A DNA stretch of 64,000 bases from Mariniflexile gromovii (GCF_017814435.1 NZ_JAGJCB010000005.1:1-64000); one strand, 5' to 3'. Numbered from the stretch's first letter, positions 24,296 through 32,797 are shown. The notes: generated by a model not told the origin, from the letters alone. Numbers and translations are program-made.

Positions 24296-24958
24296 ATGCA
24301 CATACAAGAAAATCTTCAACATATAAAATCCACCCTACCCAACCATGTTACTTTGGTTGCCGTTTCAAAAACCAAACCCGTGAGCGATTTAATGGAAGCC
24401 TACAATGCGGGACAACGTATTTTTGGAGAAAATAAAATACAAGAAATGGTTGAGAAATATGAAGCCATGCCAAAAGACATCGAATGGCACATGATAGGGC
24501 ATGTACAAAGAAATAAAGTAAAATACATGGCAGGTTTTGTGAGTTTGATACATGGCGTTGATAATTTTAAATTACTTTTAGAAATTAACAGACAAGCCAA
24601 AAGATACCGTCGGGTTATCAATTGTTTACTTCAAATAAAAATAGCCGCGGAAGATTCTAAATTTGGAATGACGGCATCTGAAGCTTCCGAGATACTAAAA
24701 TCTGAAGCCTTTTCAGAATTAAAAAACGTTCAAATTGTGGGTGTTATGGGAATGGCAACCTTTACCGAAAACGAAAATCAAATTAAAAAAGAATTCACCT
24801 TGTTAAAAACAGTATTTGATGATTTAAAATCAATCAAAACATTTAACTTTAAACCAGAAACCATTAGCATGGGAATGAGTGGTGATTATACCTTAGCCAT
24901 TGATTGTGGTAGCAACATGATTAGAGTGGGAAGTAGTATATTTGGTGAACGGCTTTAG
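24296..24958 (+). CDS. yggS: YggS/PROSC family PLP homeostasis protein
   Basis: This single-domain PLP-binding protein buffers pyridoxal phosphate. The PLP lysine is K25 in AVSKTKP; GENKIQEM, WHMIGHVQRNKVKYM and SMGMSGDYTLAI (phosphate and C-terminal motif) are conserved, and the 220 residues are normal length. The stop codon TAG and the two preceding codons lie inside the first units of a GGCTTTA tandem array, so array slippage could extend or shift the C-terminus. Confidence 0.95.
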   Translation: MHIQENLQHIKSTLPNHVTLVAVSKTKPVSDLMEAYNAGQRIFGENKIQEMVEKYEAMPKDIEWHMIGHVQRNKVKYMAGFVSLIHGVDNFKLLLEINRQAKRYRRVINCLLQIKIAAEDSKFGMTASEASEILKSEAFSELKNVQIVGVMGMATFTENENQIKKEFTLLKTVFDDLKSIKTFNFKPETISMGMSGDYTLAIDCGSNMIRVGSSIFGERL

Positions 24959-25058
24959 GCTTTAGACTTTAGGCTTTAGGCTTTAGGCTTTAGGCTTTAG
25001 GCTTTAGGCAAAATTAATAACTTTGAAGCTCTGGAGCTTTGAAACTTTAAACTTTAAA
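24951..25058. repeat. Composite minisatellite 3: (GGCTTTA)x8 plus degenerate 8-bp array
   Basis: Eight units of GGCTTTA (one variant, GACTTTA) at 24951-25006 overlap the yggS stop codon. A linker GGCAAAATTAA follows, then ACTTTGAA, GCTCTGGA, GCTTTGAA, ACTTTAAA units (25018-25058). TAACTTTG within it fits TAnnTTTG. It abuts the apparent ATT start of the next gene. Confidence 0.9.
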
Positions 25059-25063
25059 CTACT

Positions 25064-26428
25064 ATTTACGCAATATTAGACATAGAAACCACTGGGGGTA
25101 AGTATAATGAAGAAGGCATCACAGAAATTGCTATCTATAAATTTGATGGCCACAAGGTAGTCGATCAATTTATAAGTCTTGTTAATCCTGAACGCGACAT
25201 ACAACCGTTTGTTGTTAATTTAACAGGCATCAACAATAGCATGTTACGCAATGCACCCAAATTCTATGAGGTAGCAAAACGCATTGTTGAAATTACCGAT
25301 GATTGCATTTTAGTAGCCCACAATGCCCAATTTGATTACCGAATTTTATGTACCGAATTTAGCCGCTTGGGTTTTGAATACATACGTCCTTCACTGTGTA
25401 CGGTAGAACTTGCTAAAGATTTAATCCCAGGGCAAGACTCCTATAGTTTGGGCAAATTAGTCCGCTCACTAGGAATCCCCGTAACCGATAGACACCGCGC
25501 ATCGGGCGACGCCTTGGCAACGGTTAAACTGTTTCAAATGCTTTTAGATAAAGACACTACTAAAAGCATCATCCAACAATCTATAAGACTAAACCCAAAG
25601 CTTCAATTAGAGCCCAGGCATTTAGATATTATAAAAGAATTACCAACAGTAACGGGTGTTTACTACATTCATAAATCTGATGGCGAGATTATCTATATTG
25701 GAAAAAGTAAAAATATCAAGCAGCGTATCAACCAACATTTTACAAGTACCAATCAAAAATCAAAAAAAATACAAGCACAAGTTACCGCTGTTACATACGA
25801 AACTACCGGCAGCGAATTGGTAGCACTTTTAAAAGAAAGCGAAGAAATAAAACGTGTTAAACCCAAATTTAACAGATCGTTACGTCGAACTGTTTTCACA
25901 CATGCTTTATATAGTTTTATTGATGACCACGGATACATGAACTTAAAAATTGATGTGGTTGATGGCCGTAAAAACCCCATTACTACGTTTAGCAACCGCC
26001 AAAGCGGAAAAAGTTTTATAACGAAAGCTGTTGAAGATTATAAACTGTGTCAAAAACTTACAGGCTTGTACAAAACCAAAACCAGTTGTTTTAATTACGA
26101 CATCAAAACTTGTGACGGTGCCTGTATTCAAAAAGAACCAGCCGAAATCTATAACCAACGTGTTGAAGCATTAATCAACAAAAACAGTTATAAAAACAAA
26201 AACATGGTAATTATAGATAGAGGTAGGGAAATTGATGAGCGCAGTGCCATTTTGATAGAAAACGGTGTTTTTAAAGGTTTGGGCTTTTTCAATTTAAACT
26301 ATCAAATAAACAATATTGAGGTTTTAGAATCTATTGTAACCCCCATGCAAAACAATAGAGATACCCAACATATCATTCAAAGTTATTTAAGGAAAAACAA
26401 TAAAGCAAAAATAATTTTGTTTACTTAA
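25064..26428 (+). CDS. DnaQ-like 3'-5' exonuclease fused to a GIY-YIG (UvrC/Cho-type) endonuclease domain, apparent ATT start
   Basis: This is a predicted DNA repair nuclease. The N-terminal DEDDh exonuclease has D6-x-E8 in LDIETTGG, HNAQFD (86-91) and H144...D149 in HRASGDA. The C-terminal part has a GIY-YIG nuclease (GVY 198-200, YIG 211-213) as in UvrC and Cho. The first ATG (25241) would remove the whole first exonuclease motif. Upstream of it there is no ATG, GTG or TTG before an in-frame TAA at 25055-25057; only ATT at 25064 gives the family-like start (x)YAILDIETTGG. Either ATT initiation or a repeat-damaged start is implied. The fusion is common in Bacteroidota. Confidence 0.88.
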   Translation: MYAILDIETTGGKYNEEGITEIAIYKFDGHKVVDQFISLVNPERDIQPFVVNLTGINNSMLRNAPKFYEVAKRIVEITDDCILVAHNAQFDYRILCTEFSRLGFEYIRPSLCTVELAKDLIPGQDSYSLGKLVRSLGIPVTDRHRASGDALATVKLFQMLLDKDTTKSIIQQSIRLNPKLQLEPRHLDIIKELPTVTGVYYIHKSDGEIIYIGKSKNIKQRINQHFTSTNQKSKKIQAQVTAVTYETTGSELVALLKESEEIKRVKPKFNRSLRRTVFTHALYSFIDDHGYMNLKIDVVDGRKNPITTFSNRQSGKSFITKAVEDYKLCQKLTGLYKTKTSCFNYDIKTCDGACIQKEPAEIYNQRVEALINKNSYKNKNMVIIDRGREIDERSAILIENGVFKGLGFFNLNYQINNIEVLESIVTPMQNNRDTQHIIQSYLRKNNKAKIILFT

Positions 26429-26478
26429 TAAATTTCAAGAGATTTAGTACAAATTTTTTAAGTAAAAACAACTGTTTA

Positions 26479-28440
26479 ATGAAAATAAATCTCACTGTCC
26501 TTCTGTTTGCTTTTCTTGGTTTCATAAGTTTTTCACAAGAAAGGTATAATTCTGAAAGCTATAACGTTACGCTTGATGATTTAAAATCTTCAACCTTTGT
26601 AAAGGATTCTACAGCCAACGCCTTAGTTATTTACGAAAAAGGCAATAGTTATGTTGATAAAGATGAATTTAATTTAAGGACCGAAGTACAATACAAAATA
26701 AAAATATTAAAACGTGAAGGCTTTAATAATGCCAACGTTATTATTCACCTTTATAGTAGTGAACGCAGTGATGAAAAAGCAACAAAAATAAAAGCAACCA
26801 CCTACAATTTAGAAAACGGAAATGTTATAAAAACAAACCTAAATGACAAAGATATTTTTACTGAAAAGTATGATGAAAACCATACACTTGTAAAATTCGC
26901 TTTACCCAATATTAAAGAAGGATCGGTTATAACTTATAGCTACACCCTTATTTCTCGTTTTATGTTCAATTATAAAAGTTGGAGTTTCCAAAGTGAAATC
27001 CCAAAATTACATAGCGAGTACACAACAAGTATTCCTGGTAACTGGGATTACAATATTAAGCTGATTGGGGGGCGTCAACTTTTTAAAAACGAATCTAAAG
27101 TTGAAAAAAACTGTCTAATCGTTTCTCGTGGAGGTTCAGCCGACTGTAGTAACTCCATATACATTATGAAAGACATTCCCGCTTTTATAGAAGAAGATTA
27201 CATGACTACAAAAAGCAATTATTTGGCAAGAATAGAATATGAATTAAAAACATTTCAAGATTTTCATGGTTTAAAAAATGATTACACCAAATCTTGGAAA
27301 ACGGTTGATGATGAATTAAGAAAAGACGCTAATATTGGTAGGCAATTGGCAAAATCGGTTGATACCGAAATGCTTTTAACACCAGAGATACTAAACGAAA
27401 CTGATGCTCTAAAAAAAGCGCAAAGGGTTTATAATTATGTACAAGACAACTACACTTGGAACGAAGAGTATAAAATATTTAAAGAAGTTTCAGTAAAAGA
27501 CCTTATCAAAAACAAATCAGGCAATGTTTCATCAATAAACATTTTACTTCATAGCTTATTAGATGGCGCTGGAATAGATGTAAAACCCGTTTTACTTTCT
27601 ACTAGAAACAATGGTTTTGCTACAAAAATATTTCCTGTAATTTCAGAATTTAATTATCTAATAGTACAGGCCTCTATTGATGGTAAAAAATATTTATTAG
27701 ATGCAACAGATAAATATTTAAGTTTTGGAGATATTCCTTTTAAATGTTTAAATGGTTATGGACGTCTTTTAGATTTCAAAAATGGTAGTGATTGGATTGA
27801 CATAGAACTTGAAACACCGTCTGCAATCCAATACAAAGTTCAAGTAAATTTAGATGACAAGGAAAAACTATCGGGCAATGTTTACGTAAAAAACACAGGA
27901 TATCATGCCTTAAATTCCAGAAAAGCTTATTATCCTAACAAGGAAACATATTTAAATAAAAAACAAGATAAAAATATTAATATTGAAATCTCAAATCATC
28001 AGGTTTTAAGTGAAGGCAAATCAAATTCAGACTTTATTGAAACTTATGATATTGAATATGAAAATAGCCTAACAGGAGATAACATTTATTTAAACCCTTT
28101 TATCATTAAGTTTTTTAACGAAAACCCTTTTAAACTTCAAGAAAGAACGTATCCCATCGATTTTGGATATAAAGACATGTATTTTTACTCCTTTAATCTT
28201 AATTTTGGTGAAGCCTATACTGTTTTAGAAACCCCTAAGGATCTTGCTCTTAACTTGCCAAATGGCAAAGGGCAACTACTTATTTCCAGTAGTTTACTTG
28301 GAAATTCATTAAACACTATATTAAGGATTAAATTTAACGAAGCGATTTATGCACCGGAATACTATCCTTATTTAAAAGAATTTATGAATAAAATAGTTGA
28401 TATTCAAACCAATTCTCTTATCTTATTGAAAAGGAAGTAA
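26479..28440 (+). CDS. DUF3857 / transglutaminase-like exported protein, 653 aa
   Basis: A signal peptide (MKINLTVLLFAFLGFISFSQ) precedes a DUF3857 beta-rich domain (about 50-235; VQYKIKILKREGF, NIKEGSVITYSYTL) and a transglutaminase-like domain (about 305-420). The canonical papain-like triad is not conserved: the expected Cys region reads KSGNVSSINILL, the His region reads FNYLIVQA, and only the Asp of LLDATDKY remains, so it is probably not enzymatic. The C-terminal domain (about 440-650) is beta-rich. Such proteins are often linked to envelope functions. It is 50 bases after the nuclease gene. Confidence 0.85.
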   Translation: MKINLTVLLFAFLGFISFSQERYNSESYNVTLDDLKSSTFVKDSTANALVIYEKGNSYVDKDEFNLRTEVQYKIKILKREGFNNANVIIHLYSSERSDEKATKIKATTYNLENGNVIKTNLNDKDIFTEKYDENHTLVKFALPNIKEGSVITYSYTLISRFMFNYKSWSFQSEIPKLHSEYTTSIPGNWDYNIKLIGGRQLFKNESKVEKNCLIVSRGGSADCSNSIYIMKDIPAFIEEDYMTTKSNYLARIEYELKTFQDFHGLKNDYTKSWKTVDDELRKDANIGRQLAKSVDTEMLLTPEILNETDALKKAQRVYNYVQDNYTWNEEYKIFKEVSVKDLIKNKSGNVSSINILLHSLLDGAGIDVKPVLLSTRNNGFATKIFPVISEFNYLIVQASIDGKKYLLDATDKYLSFGDIPFKCLNGYGRLLDFKNGSDWIDIELETPSAIQYKVQVNLDDKEKLSGNVYVKNTGYHALNSRKAYYPNKETYLNKKQDKNINIEISNHQVLSEGKSNSDFIETYDIEYENSLTGDNIYLNPFIIKFFNENPFKLQERTYPIDFGYKDMYFYSFNLNFGEAYTVLETPKDLALNLPNGKGQLLISSSLLGNSLNTILRIKFNEAIYAPEYYPYLKEFMNKIVDIQTNSLILLKRK

Positions 28441-28452
28441 TAAATCTTTTAT

Positions 28453-28460
28453 TACTTTTG
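28453..28460 (+). promoter_or_regulatory. Predicted -7 box of the potassium channel gene
   Basis: TACTTTTG fits TAnnTTTG, 6 bases before the ATG at 28467, predicting a very short leader for the channel-miaA transcript. Confidence 0.4.
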
Positions 28461-28466
28461 AAAACT

Positions 28467-29297
28467 ATGAATATGCAGCAAAAACCCAACTGGAAAAACA
28501 AACTTCACGAAGTTATATATGGTACCCACACACCTGCTGGAAAGGTTTTTGATATTACTTTATTAATTGCTATTATTTACAGTATTATTATTGTAATGCT
28601 TGAAAGTGTAGAATCTTTTGACGAGAAGTATCACAGTTTCTTTAATATTTCAGAATGGACAATAACCATCTTATTTTCTATAGAATACATATTAAGAATC
28701 ATCTGCGTTAATCAACCCAAAAAATACATATTCAGTTTTTACGGCATCGTCGATTTGCTTTCTACCCTACCTAAATATATTTCATTTTTCATATTAGACT
28801 CCCAATTTTTATCGGTTTTTAGAGCGTTGCGCCTTTTAAGGGTATTTAGAATATTAAAACTGATTAGGTTTGTAGGCGAGTCCAATAAACTTATAAGAGC
28901 TTTAAGAAACAGTCGTTCAAAAATATTCATTTTTATCTTTTTTGTTTTTATTATCTCTATCATTTTAGGTACCGTCATGTACCTTATTGAAGGTCCCGAA
29001 AATGGTTTTAAAAGTATTCCTCAAAGCATTTATTGGTGTATAGTAACGCTTACAACAGTAGGTTTTGGAGACATAACACCACAAACGGCTGTTGGGCAAG
29101 TTTTGGCCACCATTATCATGATTATTGGTTACGGAATTATTGCTGTGCCAACCGGTATTGTTTCAGCCGAATATACAGCCACTAAAGATAAAACATCAAA
29201 CACATCAAACAGCTCTTGCCCAAACTGCGGTACCGATATTGTTTTTAGCGATGCTTCATACTGCAGAAGATGCGGCAATAAATTACACAATGCCTAA
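28467..29297 (+). CDS. Voltage-gated potassium channel-like ion transporter with C-terminal zinc ribbon
   Basis: Six predicted helices with a voltage-sensor-like S4 (FRALRLLRVFRILKLI, 118-133) and the potassium selectivity filter TTVGFGD (196-202) place this 276-residue inner-membrane protein in the Kv-type channel family. After S6 the C-terminus carries a zinc ribbon with CPNCG (251-255) and CRRCG (266-270), a regulatory-looking addition. The TTG at 28458 is part of the -7 box, so ATG 28467 is used. The last 8 bases overlap the miaA start, implying translational coupling. Confidence 0.93.
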   Translation: MNMQQKPNWKNKLHEVIYGTHTPAGKVFDITLLIAIIYSIIIVMLESVESFDEKYHSFFNISEWTITILFSIEYILRIICVNQPKKYIFSFYGIVDLLSTLPKYISFFILDSQFLSVFRALRLLRVFRILKLIRFVGESNKLIRALRNSRSKIFIFIFFVFIISIILGTVMYLIEGPENGFKSIPQSIYWCIVTLTTVGFGDITPQTAVGQVLATIIMIIGYGIIAVPTGIVSAEYTATKDKTSNTSNSSCPNCGTDIVFSDASYCRRCGNKLHNA

Positions 29298-30201
29298 ATA
29301 TCTTATTTCCATAATTGGACCTACCGCCATTGGCAAAACAGCTTTAAGTATAAAACTGGCCAATTATTTAAATACCGAAATAATTTCGGCAGATTCCAGA
29401 CAGTTTTTTAAAGAAATGAGTATTGGTACAGCGGCTCCTTCAAAAGAAGAGTTGGCAGCTGCAAAACATCATTTCATTCACAATAAATCCATACAAGACA
29501 ATTACAACGTTGGGGCTTTTGAAAAAGATGCTTTAAATACACTTAACACTTTGTTTAAAAACCATAATGTGGTTATTATGGTGGGCGGCTCTGGGTTGTA
29601 TGTAGATGCTGTTACTAAAGGCTTGGACGATTTTCCTGAGATAGATGCCAACATTCGTGAAACTTTAAATTCCGATTTAGAAAATAAAGGGCTCACATAT
29701 CTACAAAACCAACTTAAAGAGCTGGATATCGCTTCTTACAACAATATGGCTATCGATAATCCGCATCGGGTTATTCGTGCATTAGAAATTTGTATGGGTA
29801 CCGGAATGCCCTATTCGTCATTTTTGAATAAAAAAGAAGCCAACAGAAATTTTAAAACCATCACTATTGGTTTAACTGCCGAAAGGGAAACCATTTACAA
29901 CCGCATCAACCAACGGGTAGATATCATGATGCAACAAGGTTTGCTGGATGAAGTTAAAAATCTACTCCCCTATAAAGAATTGAACGCCTTAAATACCGTT
30001 GGCTACAAGGAACTTTTCAATTATTTGGAAGGTGAATGGACTTTAGATTTTGCGATTTCTGAAATAAAAAAGAATAGCAGGCGCTTTGCCAAAAGACAAC
30101 TAACTTGGTTTAAAAAGGATGAAAACACCTTGTGGTTTGATTATTTAACTCCTGTTGAAACTATTATAGAATCGTGTAAGTCGCTCATTAAAACAGCATA
30201 G
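29290..30201 (+). CDS. miaA: tRNA dimethylallyltransferase
   Basis: MiaA adds a dimethylallyl group to A37 of tRNAs that read UNN codons. The 303-residue protein has the P-loop GPTAIGKT (10-17), ISADSRQFFKEMSIGTA, GGSGLYVDA, and RNFKTITIGL; the C-terminal TVGYKELFNYLEG and KRQLTWF are family signatures. The frame is open from 29125, but ATG 29290 (MPKYLISIIGPT) fits the family and overlaps the channel gene by 8 bases. Confidence 0.96.
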   Translation: MPKYLISIIGPTAIGKTALSIKLANYLNTEIISADSRQFFKEMSIGTAAPSKEELAAAKHHFIHNKSIQDNYNVGAFEKDALNTLNTLFKNHNVVIMVGGSGLYVDAVTKGLDDFPEIDANIRETLNSDLENKGLTYLQNQLKELDIASYNNMAIDNPHRVIRALEICMGTGMPYSSFLNKKEANRNFKTITIGLTAERETIYNRINQRVDIMMQQGLLDEVKNLLPYKELNALNTVGYKELFNYLEGEWTLDFAISEIKKNSRRFAKRQLTWFKKDENTLWFDYLTPVETIIESCKSLIKTA

Positions 30202-30202
30202 A

Positions 30203-31681
30203 TTATTGCATAGCAACCTTACTGTATTTAGCATGTATTACAATGCTTTTTCCACTATGTGGACTTCCTGTAGAAAATGTTGTGGAAGTATCTTTTGAAG
30301 ATTTTTTGGGATGACTAAAACGGGTATGACTTCCTTTAAAAAGCAAACTATAGTCGGTTTTTGGAAGTGAAATGGTTGCACTACTATTTTGAAGCGATAC
30401 ATTTAAATTAGTAAAGGCATCGTCTATTTTCAACACTTTTAAATCGCCAATATTCCCTTGAATAACCGCATTTCCCAACAAATTGTTTATAGTAACGTTT
30501 GATGAATTTGAATTTAAAACCAACTGTTTTACATGGTTCAACTTTACATTTTCAGCATAATTAATATTTAAATTACCTAAATTCCAATAGGTTACATAAA
30601 TGGGCGAATAGGAAGCATTAATGGAAGTATAACTCCCATTAATGCTTTGTGCTGTAAACTTGGTATAAGCTAAATCTGCCTTTAAATTATCAATATTTGA
30701 AGCAAATTCTATTTCTCCATGCCTTACGTTTACTTTTAATTTGGCGCCTTTTGGCATTTTAATCTTAATGGTTTTCTTAACATGAACATTCGATTTCTCA
30801 CCTACCATTTTTTCAATTAAGACACGTCTTTCTTTAGCCAATTTTTCTCTTTCTTGAGAATGCTTTTCCCGCATCTCTGCATGTTTTTCACGCTCAACTG
30901 CCATACGTTCTTGTTGTTCCATTCTTTCTGCTTGTTGTTCCATACGTTTAGCAAATTGCTCGCCCCAAGCTTCCATTTGTTTGCCGTATTTCTCTTCCCA
31001 TTTACCATCAAACGTTTTAGCCCATGCCTCCATTTCCTTTCCATACTTTTCGCCCCATTCTTTTCCGAATTGTTCGCCCCAAGCTTCCATTTTTTTGGCA
31101 TAATCTTTACCGTAAGCCGATTCAAAATTCTTTGAATATTCTTTTAAATACTTCTCGCCTTCCTTTTGGTAAGCATCATAATCGAACTGCATTTTGCTTA
31201 TGCCTTCTGGTAATTTTGGCAACTCGGGCATTTTGGGCATTTTTGGAGCCTTAGGAATTGGTGGCAATTCTGGTAATTCTGGTATTTCGGCCAATTCAAA
31301 TTTTAATTCTTTTAAAACGGCATCTACAGCATTGCTATCATGATCGCTGTAACTATGCGACCAAGAAGAAGAACCACTGTCTTTTGTTGAAATGGTAACA
31401 GCACTTTTAGAGGCATTTATCGTAATTTGCCATTCTTTTAAGGCTTTTTTTAGAGCATCTCCACTTAATTTTTCGCCTTCTATATAAGCTTCAATTTCTA
31501 CGGTGTTTTTATTCCAAGTATCAAAAACAATGTTTGTATAACTTGTATTTAAATTGATGGTAACATCTTTATTTACTTCAACAGACTGTGTTGTTTTAGT
31601 AAGTTTCTGTTGAGAAAATAGCGTACCTACTACTAAGAAACTTAATACTATAAGCGCTCTATTTATAATTGATTTGTTCAT
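30203..31681 (-). CDS. Exported DUF4097-like protein with Pro-rich and MEAW repeat segments
   Basis: A signal peptide (residues 1-24) is followed by a short beta domain (about 30-100). Then come a proline-rich stretch of E/K-L/M-P units (133-159), a helical repeat in which MEAW recurs at 198, 217 and 236 with a 19-residue period, a highly charged predicted coiled coil (240-290), and a C-terminal beta-helix-like region (about 300-490) resembling DUF4097/putative adhesin domains. It is the last gene of the sigma-anti-sigma operon, 11 bases after the anti-sigma-like gene, so it is a likely effector or sensor of that system. Function unknown. Confidence 0.8.
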   Translation of the reverse strand: MNKSIINRALIVLSFLVVGTLFSQQKLTKTTQSVEVNKDVTINLNTSYTNIVFDTWNKNTVEIEAYIEGEKLSGDALKKALKEWQITINASKSAVTISTKDSGSSSWSHSYSDHDSNAVDAVLKELKFELAEIPELPELPPIPKAPKMPKMPELPKLPEGISKMQFDYDAYQKEGEKYLKEYSKNFESAYGKDYAKKMEAWGEQFGKEWGEKYGKEMEAWAKTFDGKWEEKYGKQMEAWGEQFAKRMEQQAERMEQQERMAVEREKHAEMREKHSQEREKLAKERRVLIEKMVGEKSNVHVKKTIKIKMPKGAKLKVNVRHGEIEFASNIDNLKADLAYTKFTAQSINGSYTSINASYSPIYVTYWNLGNLNINYAENVKLNHVKQLVLNSNSSNVTINNLLGNAVIQGNIGDLKVLKIDDAFTNLNVSLQNSSATISLPKTDYSLLFKGSHTRFSHPKKSSKDTSTTFSTGSPHSGKSIVIHAKYSKVAMQ

Positions 31682-31692
31682 TTTTTGATTTT

Positions 31693-32262
31693 TTAGATGG
31701 ATTGCAACCCTTCGCCCACCTTAGTTTCGGAAGCGTTCAATTCTTTTAATTGTGCTCTTAAACGATACAATAGACTTAAACGAAACTTCAAATTATCAAT
31801 TAATGCATTTACTGTTAATTCACTAGGGCCCGATTGGGTCAATTCAACCGATAAACGTTTGTATTCTTTATCAAGTTCTTCCAATTGCACCACATACCCA
31901 TCAAAAAGCTCTTTAGTTTCTGGAGTGTATTCTATTTTAGACAATTCAAAATTTATACTTGCCAAATAATAATCTTCAACCTTTTTTAACCCAGGTGATA
32001 CATCGCCCAGTGTTTTTGTTTCTACACTTTGTGTTACCACATTATTAGGTACAGGCATATCCTGTTTAAAAAAATTGTAGGCTCCAAAACTCATTCCTAA
32101 AAGCACCACAATGCTAGCGGCTATTTTTAACCAATTAAATTTTGGTTTCTCTACCGGCAATGCTGCATCTAACTTTTTGAGAAATCGTTTTTGATGATTT
32201 TTTGGCATGGTTTCCTGTTCATGTGCCTCATCTTTAAATAACGCTCTAATTTCTTGTGCCAT
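31693..32262 (-). CDS. Putative anti-sigma factor, single-pass membrane protein
   Basis: An N-terminal cytoplasmic segment of about 43 residues (with a QKRFLKKLDAALP helix) precedes one membrane helix (about 45-65, KIAASIVVLLGMSFGAYNFF) and a periplasmic helical domain. The gene overlaps the ECF sigma factor by 17 bases, the standard arrangement for a cognate anti-sigma factor. No zinc HxxxCxxC motif or FecR domain is present, so the assignment rests on topology and context. Confidence 0.72.
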   Translation of the reverse strand: MAQEIRALFKDEAHEQETMPKNHQKRFLKKLDAALPVEKPKFNWLKIAASIVVLLGMSFGAYNFFKQDMPVPNNVVTQSVETKTLGDVSPGLKKVEDYYLASINFELSKIEYTPETKELFDGYVVQLEELDKEYKRLSVELTQSGPSELTVNALIDNLKFRLSLLYRLRAQLKELNASETKVGEGLQSI

Positions 32263-32797
32263 TTTTTTTATGAATTAACAGTTCTTGCAATTTTACTTTA
32301 CCCCTAGATAGTTGTGTGCGCGAGGCCACTTCAGAAATGTTTAAAATTTCAGCTATTTCTTGATGATCGTAACCCTCAATTAAATAAAGCATCACCACAT
32401 ATTGATACTTTTCAGGTAAATTATTGATTGCTTTTTTCACATCGTTTAATGTAATTGTGTCTTCTACCAACCATTTGTCTTCTTCAAAAGTATCTACAAC
32501 TTTTAGGTGCGCCTCTTCCAATTCAAAAAGTTGTTGTTTTTTAGACTTTAAAAAATCGATACTTTTATTTATTACAATACGTTTTAACCAAGCACCAAAA
32601 GTTACTTCTGCTTTGTACTGATGAAGTTTTGAAAAGGCTTTGATGAAAGCTTCTTGCACGACATCTTCAGCATCATCGGCATCTTTCAAAAACCGTTTGG
32701 CAACATTGTACATACCATTGCAGTACTGGTTGTACAACTGCAATTGTGCCTTTCGGTTATTTTGTTTACATTGTTCTATAATGTCAACCTGAAACAT
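32246..32797 (-). CDS. ECF-type RNA polymerase sigma factor
   Basis: This 183-residue sigma-70 family protein contains region 2 (about 10-80; DADDAEDVVQEAFIKAFSKLHQY and FGAWLKRIVINKSID) and region 4 (about 125-175; LPEKYQYVVMLYLIEGYDHQEIAEILNISEVASRTQLSRGKVKLQEL). It lacks regions 1 and 3, as ECF factors do. It should direct a small regulon, possibly including its own operon with the membrane protein and the DUF4097-like protein. No paired promoter motif could be identified upstream. Confidence 0.93.
   Translation of the reverse strand: MFQVDIIEQCKQNNRKAQLQLYNQYCNGMYNVAKRFLKDADDAEDVVQEAFIKAFSKLHQYKAEVTFGAWLKRIVINKSIDFLKSKKQQLFELEEAHLKVVDTFEEDKWLVEDTITLNDVKKAINNLPEKYQYVVMLYLIEGYDHQEIAEILNISEVASRTQLSRGKVKLQELLIHKKNGTRN

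Noticed and set aside
24951-25058. Possible CRISPR array
   Set aside because: Units are 7 and 8 bp, contiguous and without spacers; no cas genes are in the window.
29125-29289. Longer miaA start inside the channel gene
   Set aside because: The extra 55 codons are the out-of-frame reading of the channel's zinc ribbon; ATG 29290 matches the family N-terminus.
30817-31254. Several overlapping open frames antisense or out of frame to the DUF4097-like gene
   Set aside because: They mirror the low-complexity MEAW and proline repeats of the real protein and have no independent support.
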